DNA from: Chloroflexota bacterium
GTDB lineage: Bacteria; Chloroflexota; Dehalococcoidia; JACQTR01
DNA length: 15,553 bases
NCBI GenBank assembly: GCA_016210705.1
Contig: JACQTR010000190.1
Location: forward strand, 1 to 15,553
Direction: 5' to 3'
Part shown: positions 7,482-13,929 of the stretch, one piece after another
Layout of the letters: the number at the start of each line of letters is the position of its first letter
Numbering within the stretch: the first letter of the stretch is position 1
Made by a program: the position numbers and the translations under genes
The notes under the pieces: model-generated
Seen by the model: only the letters and a program-made list of their open reading frames with translations
Told to the model about the DNA's origin: nothing
Database searches by the model: none

Positions 7482-8719
7482 TGGATGGGTTACGTATTGC
7501 CGTGGTCAGCGTTCATGGCTGCCCTTTGGCGCGCCTTGGAGAAAAAGACGCTGGGGGCATGAACGTTTGCATTAGGGAGCTGGGTCGAGAGCTGGGACGG
7601 CGCGACCTCCATGTAGATGTTTTTACCCGCTGGCATGATCCCCAATTGGCCCAAGTAGAGGAACTGGGACCCAATGCTCGCGTAATCCATTTGCCGGTGG
7701 GAGATGCCAATGAGAGCAAAGAGCAGCTATACCCCCACCTACCCCAGTTCTTAGACCACCTTCTTCAATTTGCTGAAAACCACGACCTAAGCTATCAACT
7801 GATACAAAGCCACTACTGGCTTTCGGGCCAGGTGGCAAGCTGGCTACGACACCAATGGCGAATACCCCATGTAGCCATGTTTCATACCCTGGGTGAGGTG
7901 AAGCAGCGAGCTCGCTCAGGCGAAAAAGAGCCACCCATACGTATCGAGACGGAAAAGAGAGTAGTGGCTAGCGCCGACTGTATAATAGCGGCTACCGCCC
8001 ACGAAAAAAGTCAACTTACACGCCTCTATGAGGCCCGCCCCCAAAAGGTAGCCATAATTCCCTGTGGCGTAGACCTTAATCGCTTTCGCCCTTTAAACAA
8101 GGCCGAAGCCCGCCAAAAGCTCGGGCTTACCAATTCCAAAATCCTGCTCTTCGTGGGCAGAATCGAACCTTTCAAAGGCCTCGACCTTCTTATTGAGACC
8201 ATGGCTCAAATAGAGGACAAATGTGGCCTTCACCTTATCATTGTGGGTGGCGATGCCCACCAAGACGAGATAAAACGGCTGCGGCTCTTGGCTCAAGAGC
8301 TGGGAGTCGCCGCCAGAGTAACCTTCGGCGGGGCTGTGGATCACGAGAAACTGCCTCTTTACTACAACGCCGCCGACGTGTGTATGATACCCTCCTACCA
8401 CGAAAGCTTCGGCATGGTGGCCCTAGAGGCTTTGGCCTGCGGCGTACCTGTCATCGCCTCCCGAGTGGGGGGTCTACAGGATATCGTGCGGGACGGTGAG
8501 ACGGGCTACCTTATACCCTGGCATTGTCCCGAACCTTTTGCCGAGCGACTAGAGCTTTTGATAGGTAACGACACCTTGCGTCGAAACTTCAGCCGAGCCG
8601 CCCGAGCCTCCGTGGAGAAATTTAACTGGCCTGTCATAGCCGATAGTATCCTTAAGAGATACTCTTCCCTCATAGAATACGGGCAAACTAATGCCCTAGC
8701 TTTCGCTGCCAACTCATGA
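7481..8719 (+). CDS. GT4-family glycosyltransferase, MshA-like
   Basis: This 412-residue retaining glycosyltransferase has the GT-B fold. The N-terminal acceptor half shows RIAVVSVHGCPLARLG then EKDAGGMNVCIRELG (residues 21-35), close to the opening of MshA, which adds N-acetylglucosamine to inositol phosphate in mycothiol synthesis, and of related sucrose-phosphate synthases. The donor half has IIPCGVDLNRFRP, FVGRIEPFKGLDLLIETM and the E(x7)E pair at Glu308 and Glu316 (HESFGMVALEALACG), followed by GVPVIASRVGGLQDIV. No signal peptide or membrane helix is seen. The ATG overlaps the acyltransferase stop by one base, and a PIG-L deacetylase follows 13 nt downstream. An MshA-like pairing is attractive, but the actual acceptor is not shown by the sequence. 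Confidence 0.9.
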   Translation: MDGLRIAVVSVHGCPLARLGEKDAGGMNVCIRELGRELGRRDLHVDVFTRWHDPQLAQVEELGPNARVIHLPVGDANESKEQLYPHLPQFLDHLLQFAENHDLSYQLIQSHYWLSGQVASWLRHQWRIPHVAMFHTLGEVKQRARSGEKEPPIRIETEKRVVASADCIIAATAHEKSQLTRLYEARPQKVAIIPCGVDLNRFRPLNKAEARQKLGLTNSKILLFVGRIEPFKGLDLLIETMAQIEDKCGLHLIIVGGDAHQDEIKRLRLLAQELGVAARVTFGGAVDHEKLPLYYNAADVCMIPSYHESFGMVALEALACGVPVIASRVGGLQDIVRDGETGYLIPWHCPEPFAERLELLIGNDTLRRNFSRAARASVEKFNWPVIADSILKRYSSLIEYGQTNALAFAANS

Positions 8720-8732
8720 AGGAGACTAACAC

Positions 8733-9428
8733 ATGGAAGAAACCAACAAAACCATTATGATCATAACCGCCCACCCCGATGACGCCGAGTTCAGTTGCGG
8801 GGGCAGCGTCGCCCGCTGGGCAGCGGAGGAGCGTGACGTAATATATGTAATTTGCACTAATGGCGACAAGGGTTCCGCTGATCCCAATATGACCTCCGAA
8901 AGACTAGCACAAATTCGTCAGGAGGAGCAATTGGGCGCGGCCAAAACCTTGGGGGTGAAAGAGGTAATATTCCTAGGACACCCTGATGGCGGTCTGGAGG
9001 ACACCCCAACCTTTCGCGGGGAATTGGTGCGTCTCATCCGAAAGTATCGCCCCGACGTGGTCGTGACCATGGACCCCTGGCGGCGCAGTTTCCCCATGCA
9101 CCGCGACCATCGTATTGCCGCCACGGCAGCCCTGGATGCTGTATTTCCCTACGCCCGTGATCGCCTCCATTACCCTGAACATATGGCAGAGGGGCTTTCT
9201 CCCCACAAGGTAGGAGAGGTACACCTCACGGGGGCGGAGAACCCAGATACTTTTGTAGATATAAGCGAGACCTTCTCTCTAAAAATAGCAGCCCTGAAGT
9301 GTCACCAAAGCCAGATCAGCGCCATAGATGAACTTGAAGGCCGCATGCGCGAAATGTCTGCACGAATCGGCGAGCCCCAGGGCCTGGCCCTGGCTGAGGC
9401 CTTCCGCCGCATTCAGATGCGCCGATAG
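8733..9428 (+). CDS. PIG-L/LmbE-family N-acetylglucosaminyl deacetylase
   Basis: PIG-L family zinc enzymes remove acetyl groups from GlcNAc-type sugars; known members are MshB (mycothiol), BshB (bacillithiol) and eukaryotic PIG-L (GPI anchors). The 231-residue product has the AHPDDAEFSCGG motif with His14, Asp16 and Asp17, and the second metal-site motif MHRDHR with His123, Asp125 and His126. Both are intact, so the enzyme should be active. The C-terminal FSLKIAALKCHQSQI is also typical of the family. ATG 8733 has AAGGAG at 8719-8724. It follows the MshA-like GT4 by 13 nt, an arrangement matching sequential steps of glycosylation then deacetylation. The substrate is inferred only from this pairing. 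Confidence 0.92.
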   Translation: MEETNKTIMIITAHPDDAEFSCGGSVARWAAEERDVIYVICTNGDKGSADPNMTSERLAQIRQEEQLGAAKTLGVKEVIFLGHPDGGLEDTPTFRGELVRLIRKYRPDVVVTMDPWRRSFPMHRDHRIAATAALDAVFPYARDRLHYPEHMAEGLSPHKVGEVHLTGAENPDTFVDISETFSLKIAALKCHQSQISAIDELEGRMREMSARIGEPQGLALAEAFRRIQMRR

Positions 9429-9434
9429 TTGCCC

Positions 9435-9463
9435 TTGCTTGGCCCCTTGCCCTCAGCTATAAT
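9435..9463 (+). promoter_or_regulatory. Sigma70-type promoter for the pst operon
   Basis: A perfect -10 box TATAAT at 9458-9463 has TTGCTT at 9435-9440 as a partial -35 (3 of 6) with a 17-nt spacer. The expected transcript start is about 9469-9472, only a few bases before the pstS ATG at 9474, so the message may be leaderless. It is the only perfect TATAAT I noticed close to a start codon here. Confidence 0.6.
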
Positions 9464-9473
9464 AGCAAAGGCT

Positions 9474-10544
9474 ATGCTACATCGGCCATTTTCGACTATA
9501 ATTGTTATCCTAGCGATACTGCTGCTTACAATAACCGCATGTGGCAAAACTTCATCTAAAACCGCGACCGTACGACTAAACGGTGCTGGCGCTACATTCC
9601 CATTCCCGCTGTATTCCAAGTGGTTTGACGAATATGCCAAACTAAAAGGGGTAAAGGTCAACTACCAATCAATTGGTTCTGGCGGAGGAATCAGACAGAT
9701 CACCGAGGACACAGTCGATTTTGGCGCATCGGACGGCATAATGACCACCGAAGAGCAGAAAAGGGCCGAGGATGCTCACGGACCAATACTCCATATACCA
9801 ATGACCATGGGCGCCGTCACCGTAGTTTTTAACTTGCCTGGAATAACCGCCGGTCAGCTTAAGCTGACATCGGATGTTTTGGCAGACATCTACCTTAAGA
9901 AGATTACCAAGTGGAATGACCCCCAGATAGCTCAAATCAATCAGGGCATCAACTTGCCAAACCAAGACATTGCTGTTGTGCATCGCTCCGATGGTTCGGG
10001 CACTACCTTTATCTTCACCAACTACCTTGCGAAGGTAAGTCAGGAGTGGAAAGACAAGGTAGGTAACGCCACATCCGTTAAATGGCCGGGAGATATCGGC
10101 GGCCAGGGCAATGAGGGTGTAGCCGGGCAGGTGCGGCAAATTGGTGGGGCCATAGGCTATGTTGAACTGGCTTACGCTACCCAAAACAAGATGGCCTGGG
10201 CCGCCCTTAAGAACGCTGCGGGCAACTTTATTGAGCCAACTTTGGAGGCCACCAGTAAGGCAGCCGAGGGGGTGACTCTGCCTGATGATATGAAGGTTAT
10301 GATCACAAACTCGTCTAACCCCCAAGCCTATCCCATAGCTGGGTTCACCTGGGTCCTGGTCTATCAGAAACAGACAGACTGCACCAAAGGTAAAGCCCTT
10401 GTTGACATGCTACAATGGGCCATACATGACGGCCAGAAGTATGCCGCTCCTCTACAGTATGCGGCACTCCCCATTGATGCTGTAAGCAAGGCTGAATCCC
10501 TGATTCGATCCATCACTTGCGATGGTCAGCCGTTATTAAAATAA
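9474..10544 (+). CDS. pstS: Phosphate ABC transporter, substrate-binding lipoprotein PstS
   Basis: PstS binds inorganic phosphate outside the cytoplasmic membrane and delivers it to PstCA. From ATG 9474 the product is 356 residues with a lipoprotein signal peptide: a short basic start (MLHR), a hydrophobic core IIVILAILLLTI and the lipobox ITAC, lipidated at Cys23. Mature-protein motifs are family-typical: LNGAGATFPFPLYSKW, YQSIGSGGGIRQI, VDFGASDG and HRSDGSGTTFIFT, the loops that hold the phosphate. Two late cysteines (in TDCTKG and ITCDGQ) could form a disulphide. A TTG at 9429 would add 15 residues but lies upstream of the expected transcript start inside the promoter, so ATG 9474 is preferred. 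It has only a weak Shine-Dalgarno (AAAGG). First gene of the pst operon. Confidence 0.96.
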   Translation: MLHRPFSTIIVILAILLLTITACGKTSSKTATVRLNGAGATFPFPLYSKWFDEYAKLKGVKVNYQSIGSGGGIRQITEDTVDFGASDGIMTTEEQKRAEDAHGPILHIPMTMGAVTVVFNLPGITAGQLKLTSDVLADIYLKKITKWNDPQIAQINQGINLPNQDIAVVHRSDGSGTTFIFTNYLAKVSQEWKDKVGNATSVKWPGDIGGQGNEGVAGQVRQIGGAIGYVELAYATQNKMAWAALKNAAGNFIEPTLEATSKAAEGVTLPDDMKVMITNSSNPQAYPIAGFTWVLVYQKQTDCTKGKALVDMLQWAIHDGQKYAAPLQYAALPIDAVSKAESLIRSITCDGQPLLK

Positions 10545-10559
10545 CTGGGTAATACCCAG
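10545..10559 (+). promoter_or_regulatory. Short hairpin between pstS and pstC
   Basis: CTGGGT-AAT-ACCCAG is a perfect 6-bp stem with a 3-nt loop, directly after the pstS stop and without a T-run. It is not a typical terminator. It may stabilise the pstS 3' end or mask AGGAAG (10558-10563), a possible ribosome binding site of an upstream pstC start. Confidence 0.45.
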
Positions 10560-10702
10560 GAAGAGCGACACGCAAAATTATAGCTACGGAACAAGAAAAG
10601 CTTCGTAAAGGTTGGAAGAGCCTACTCTCCAGACCGGCTAGACCGGGTGACCTCGCCTTTCAGGGAATAACGTTCCTTGCGGCTATCAGTCTAATTGCCA
10701 TA
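10553..10702 (+). other. Upstream in-frame extension of pstC lacking a canonical start codon
   Basis: The pstC frame is open back to a TAA at 10550-10552. It encodes a basic cytoplasmic tail (TEQEKLRKGWKSLLSRPARP) followed by GDLAFQGITFLAAISLIAIM, which looks like the normal PstC N-terminus (GDxxFxxxT then TM1). No ATG, GTG or TTG occurs in it. ATT 10577 is the most plausible rare start, with AGGAAG 13 nt upstream. Confidence 0.6.
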
Positions 10703-11557
10703 ATGGTCGCCATGACGGGTTACTTGCTGGAATCGGCCTGGCCCGCCATCACCCGTCTTGGTGTAGAATTCCTTACCAGAGTCGAATGGGACCCCGTGCA
10801 AGGGATATTCGGCGCGCTACCCGGCATTTATGGCACCTTGCTCACCTCAGTACTAGCAATGGCCATTGCTATCCCAGTGAGCCTGGGAGTTGCCATTTTC
10901 CTCGCCGAGCTTGCACCGAATTGGCTCCGTGGGCCAGCTTCATTATTGGTGGAAATGCTAGCCGCTGTACCCAGCGTCGTCATTGGCCTATGGGGGCTCT
11001 TCGTAATGGTCCCCGTTATTAGATCGCCAATAGAGCGCTGGCTGGGGCAATCCCTTGGGTTCTTACCCTTCTTTCAGGGGCCACCTTTTGGTGTGGGATT
11101 CCTTGCCGGAGGCTTGATCCTAGCTATTATGGCGCTTCCCATTCTCACGGCCATAGCCCGTGATTCCATCCTGGCGGTGCCGAGCTCCCAACGAGAGGCC
11201 ATGCTGGCTTTAGGGGCAACCCGATGGGAGGCTATCAGTCAGGCAGTTTTACCCTATGCTCGGTCGGGCATCGTCGCTGCGGCTATGTTGGGCTTTGGCC
11301 GAGCTCTGGGGGAGACAATGGCCGTGACGATGGTAATTGGAAACGGTTACCGGTTAACACCCCAGCTCTTCTCACCAGGCAATACCATGGCCAGTAAGAT
11401 CGCCATCGAGTTCAATGAGGCTTCTGGCGATCTCTATATTGGTGCCCTGGTTGAATTGGGTCTGGTTTTGTTTGCCATTACGCTAGTAGTAAATTTATTA
11501 GGTCGGATCATGATCCGGTGGATGGCACCCGGCCAGAGAGTGGGAGCCCAGCAGTGA
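10703..11557 (+). CDS. pstC: Phosphate ABC transporter permease PstC
   Basis: PstC is one of two membrane channel subunits for phosphate import. ATG 10703 is the first canonical start and gives 284 residues, but TM1 then lacks most of its helix; the real protein probably begins upstream near 10577 (about 326 residues), see the separate entry for 10553-10702. Visible features are several hydrophobic spans (LTSVLAMAIAIPVSLGVAIF, PSVVIGLWGLFVMVPVI, FLAGGLILAIMALPILTAIA), the EAA-type coupling loop REAMLALGATRWEAISQAVL followed by PYARSGIVAAA, and the FGRALGETMAV helix conserved in PstC. The final helix is LVLFAITLVVNLLGRIMIRW. The stop overlaps the pstA GTG (GTGA). It lies 158 nt after pstS as annotated, or about 32 nt if the upstream start is used, which fits the compact spacing of the operon better. 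Confidence 0.93.
   Translation: MVAMTGYLLESAWPAITRLGVEFLTRVEWDPVQGIFGALPGIYGTLLTSVLAMAIAIPVSLGVAIFLAELAPNWLRGPASLLVEMLAAVPSVVIGLWGLFVMVPVIRSPIERWLGQSLGFLPFFQGPPFGVGFLAGGLILAIMALPILTAIARDSILAVPSSQREAMLALGATRWEAISQAVLPYARSGIVAAAMLGFGRALGETMAVTMVIGNGYRLTPQLFSPGNTMASKIAIEFNEASGDLYIGALVELGLVLFAITLVVNLLGRIMIRWMAPGQRVGAQQ
11542..11546 (+). promoter_or_regulatory. Ribosome binding site deciding the pstA start
   Basis: GGGAG lies 7 nt before GTG 11554, which overlaps the pstC stop as GTGA. It favours that start over the in-frame GTG at 11518. Confidence 0.5.
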
Positions 11558-12402
11558 TAGGCCAATACACTCGGCGAAAGGTAACCAACTACTTAATGCT
11601 TACACTTTGCGGTTTAGCCACTTTGGCGGCCATCGCTATTTTGCTTCTGGTAGTGGGCTACACCGCAGTAAACGGCCTGCCATACCTCAACCTGGAGTTC
11701 ATTACCCAAACAGCCCGACCTTTGGGAGAGCCCGGCGGAGGTATGAGAAACGAGATAATCGGAACGCTTATTCTTGTAGGCCTCGCCTCTGCCATAGGAC
11801 TACCCGTCGGCCTACTTGCTGGCTCTTTCCTGGCGGAGTATGGCGATGGAAGAGTCGGCACCGCCGTGCGGCTCGTAGCTGATGTGTTAACAGGGGTTCC
11901 GTCGGTTGTTATCGGCATTTTTGTTTACATTATAATGGTTAGATCTATGGGCACCTTCTCGGCTCTTTCAGGCGGTGTTGCTCTAGCCATCATTATGCTT
12001 CCCATCGTGGCGAGGACTACTGAGGAGATGATGCGACTTATTCCAGCTACCTACCGCGAGGCAGCATTAGCGTTGGGTATTAGCAGATGGCGCACCATCA
12101 TTAGCGTGGTGATACCCGGAGCCATGACAGGTATTGTAACCGGAAGTATGCTGGCTGTGGCCCGTATTACTGGAGAAACGGCACCGCTGATCTTTACTGC
12201 CCTGGGTAACCGATTCGGTTTCTCCGGGCTGCTAAATCCAATCGCCGCAATGCCACTTCAAATATGGCGCTACGCGACATCCGCCTACGACACATGGCAC
12301 CAGCAGGCTTGGGCAGCATCGTTCCTCCTAGTGATTTTTGTTCTCTTCATCAATATATCTGTTCGCTGGCTGACGGCCAGGCGCTATGGCTACACCAGAT
12401 AG
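11554..12402 (+). CDS. pstA: Phosphate ABC transporter permease PstA
   Basis: PstA is the second channel subunit and pairs with PstC. The chosen GTG 11554 overlaps the pstC stop and has GGGAG upstream, giving 282 residues that start VIGQYTRRKVTNYLMLTLCG; GTG 11518 would add 12 residues overlapping pstC. TM1 is at about residues 14-36 (LMLTLCGLATLAAIAILLLV). The loop PLGEPGGGMRNEIIGTLILV is the PstA-typical GGxxxxIxGT region. The coupling loop reads TYREAALALGISRWRTIISV, then IPGAMTGIVTG and ARITGETAPLIFTALG, matching PstA rather than PstC. The last helix FLLVIFVLFINISVRWL is followed by a basic tail. The 3' end overlaps pstB by 17 bases in another frame, implying coupled translation. Confidence 0.95.
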   Translation: MIGQYTRRKVTNYLMLTLCGLATLAAIAILLLVVGYTAVNGLPYLNLEFITQTARPLGEPGGGMRNEIIGTLILVGLASAIGLPVGLLAGSFLAEYGDGRVGTAVRLVADVLTGVPSVVIGIFVYIIMVRSMGTFSALSGGVALAIIMLPIVARTTEEMMRLIPATYREAALALGISRWRTIISVVIPGAMTGIVTGSMLAVARITGETAPLIFTALGNRFGFSGLLNPIAAMPLQIWRYATSAYDTWHQQAWAASFLLVIFVLFINISVRWLTARRYGYTR

Positions 12403-13222
12403 GAAGCGTTACGTGTCGCATGAAACAGACTGGGAGAGGCCTCTCGAGCAAAGGGCAAAGATCGTTGTTGAAAGGCTCAACGCCTGGTATGGGCCTGTCC
12501 ACGCGATACACGATATATCGCTAACTATTTTGGATAGGCGCATAACAGCGGTCATTGGCCCATCAGGGTGCGGAAAATCTACCCTTCTCCGGTGTCTCAA
12601 CCGAATGCACGAGGTCCAACCTGGTGCCCGCGCCCAGGGGGAAGTGCTTCTTAATGGCGAAAATATCTACGCATCCGGTGTCGATCCAGTAACAGTACGC
12701 CGCCGGGTAGGAATGGTGTTCCAGAGGCCCAATCCCTTCCCCACAATGTCAGTTTTTGATAATGTAGCTGCTGGGCTTAAACTCCATAGCTTGCTATCTC
12801 GCACTCGCTTTGCTGATACTGTGGAAAGAGCTCTTCGGCGGGCGGCTCTCTGGGACGAGGTAAAAGACAAACTCAAAAAGAATGGTGCCGCATTATCAGG
12901 CGGTCAGCAACAGCGGCTGTGTATCGCCCGGGCTTTGGCAGTTGAGCCTGAGGTGCTCTTAATGGATGAGCCTGCCTCCGCTTTGGACCCAATGGCGACT
13001 CTAGCCATAGAGGATTTAATGCGCGAGTTAGTCCAGGACACTACCATTGTCATCGTAACCCATAATATGCAACAAGCGGCCAGAGTCTCCGACAAGACTG
13101 CCTTCCTGCTAGCCAACGCTCAAGGGGCGGGCGAATTAATCGAATACGGCGATACCCCACAAGTCTTCACAAATCCTAAAGATGAGCGAACGGAGGCCTA
13201 CATTACGGGCCGATTTGGTTAG
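12386..13222 (+). CDS. pstB: Phosphate ABC transporter ATPase PstB
   Basis: PstB is the cytoplasmic ATPase that powers phosphate import through PstCA. The 278-residue product contains Walker A GPSGCGKST (58-66), the Q-loop VFQRPNPFP (112-120), the ABC signature LSGGQQQR (170-177), Walker B VLLMDEP (190-196) and the H-loop His226 in VTHNM. RPNPFPTMSVFDNV is characteristic of PstB. After Walker B it reads PASALDP where PstB normally has PTSALDP, a mild substitution. ATG 12386 lies within the end of pstA, with only a weak CAGG before it. The first 24 residues are a variable extension, so an inner start is possible. PhoU follows after 16 nt. Confidence 0.97.
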   Translation: MATPDRKRYVSHETDWERPLEQRAKIVVERLNAWYGPVHAIHDISLTILDRRITAVIGPSGCGKSTLLRCLNRMHEVQPGARAQGEVLLNGENIYASGVDPVTVRRRVGMVFQRPNPFPTMSVFDNVAAGLKLHSLLSRTRFADTVERALRRAALWDEVKDKLKKNGAALSGGQQQRLCIARALAVEPEVLLMDEPASALDPMATLAIEDLMRELVQDTTIVIVTHNMQQAARVSDKTAFLLANAQGAGELIEYGDTPQVFTNPKDERTEAYITGRFG

Positions 13223-13223
13223 A

Positions 13224-13230
13224 GGGGAGG
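13224..13230 (+). promoter_or_regulatory. Ribosome binding site of phoU
   Basis: GGGGAGG sits 8 nt before ATG 13239. It fixes the phoU start after the pstB stop, rather than at ATG 13182, which lies inside pstB. Confidence 0.65.
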
Positions 13231-13238
13231 ATCTAACG

Positions 13239-13904
13239 ATGCCAAGGATTGATTTTGACAGACACCTACAGCAGTTGCAAGATGAACTTCTGCTGCTTGG
13301 AAGCATGGTAGAGAAGGCGATCAACAAAGCAGTAGACGCTCTCAAGCGCCGTGATTTAGAAGTTTCGAAACAGGTTGTCAAGGAGGATGATCTCGTTGAC
13401 GAGAAGCGGTTTCAACTCGAGGAGCAATGTATAGAACTCATCGCCACCCAGCAACCAATTGCTAGGGATTTAAGAACTATCGTAGCCGTTATGCAAATTG
13501 CCGTGGAACTGGAGCGCATGGGAGACTACGCCGAAGGTATAGGTAAGATTAGTCTGATGATGGGTAGCGAGCCCCCGGTGAAACCTCTCATCGATATACC
13601 ACGAATGACCGAAAAGGCAACGGATATGCTCAGTAAAAGCTTGGATGCCTTCGTTAACCGGGATGTGGCATTGGCCACACAAGTATGTGTTGATGATGAT
13701 GAGGTAGATGCCTTATACGACCAGGTGTATCGTGAACTTCTGATGCTCATGATTCAGACCCCCGAAATCATAGAGCGGGGAACTTATCTCCTCTGGGCCG
13801 CACATGACTTAGAGCGGATCGCTGATCGCGCTACAAACATTGCTGAGCGAGTGATCTTTTTGGTTACCGGTAAGCTGATGGAAATAAACGTGTCAAAGTA
13901 TTAA
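13239..13904 (+). CDS. phoU: Phosphate signalling protein PhoU
   Basis: PhoU is a cytoplasmic regulator that couples Pst transporter state to phosphate control, classically through the PhoR kinase, and prevents excess uptake. The 221-residue product has two tandem three-helix PhoU domains. The metal-binding E/DxxxD-type motifs are visible in both: ELERMGDYAEGI (90-101) and DLERIADRATNIAERV (190-205). Each domain opens with a helix of the QLQDELLLLGSMVEKAINKA and RMTEKATDMLSKSLDAF type. ATG 13239 has a strong GGGGAGG upstream and gives the standard start MPRIDFDRHLQQL. It is the last gene of the pst operon. No phoR or phoB lies in the window, so its signalling partner must be encoded elsewhere or be different. 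Confidence 0.96.
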   Translation: MPRIDFDRHLQQLQDELLLLGSMVEKAINKAVDALKRRDLEVSKQVVKEDDLVDEKRFQLEEQCIELIATQQPIARDLRTIVAVMQIAVELERMGDYAEGIGKISLMMGSEPPVKPLIDIPRMTEKATDMLSKSLDAFVNRDVALATQVCVDDDEVDALYDQVYRELLMLMIQTPEIIERGTYLLWAAHDLERIADRATNIAERVIFLVTGKLMEINVSKY

Positions 13905-13910
13905 TATATT
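13879..13910 (+). promoter_or_regulatory. Possible weak promoter ahead of carB
   Basis: TGGAAA (13879-13884) and TAATAT (13902-13907), 17 nt apart, each match consensus at 4 of 6; TATATT at 13905-13910 is a better -10 but lacks a partner. This is the only AT-rich patch between phoU and carB and could let carB be read independently of pst. Tentative. Confidence 0.25.
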
Positions 13911-13929
13911 TCGTGGCGGTAGAAAGAGG

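Noticed and set aside
7623..7934. 103-codon - strand open frame inside the glycosyltransferase gene
   Set aside because: Antisense shadow of a conserved GT4 gene; no independent support.
8221..8499. 92-codon + strand open frame within the glycosyltransferase gene
   Set aside because: Alternate-frame shadow crossing the conserved E(x7)E region; its Arg-rich composition is typical of frame shadows.
9429..9452. TTGCCC repeats upstream of pstS considered as a Pho box
   Set aside because: The two TTGCCC copies are 18 nt apart and do not match the 11-bp-spaced CTGTCAT-type repeats bound by PhoB; they may only reflect the coding end and promoter context.
9669..10325. 218-codon open frame on the - strand opposite pstS
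   Set aside because: It lies wholly antisense to a clear PstS with intact motifs, resembles no family, and has no ribosome site I can defend.
10545..10559. pstS-pstC hairpin considered as a rho-independent terminator
   Set aside because: The stem is short and no T-run follows; the downstream pst genes have no other clear promoter, so a full terminator here is unlikely.
13182..13238. Upstream ATG for phoU inside pstB
   Set aside because: It would add 19 residues overlapping the end of pstB; ATG 13239 has a strong ribosome site and gives the family N-terminus.
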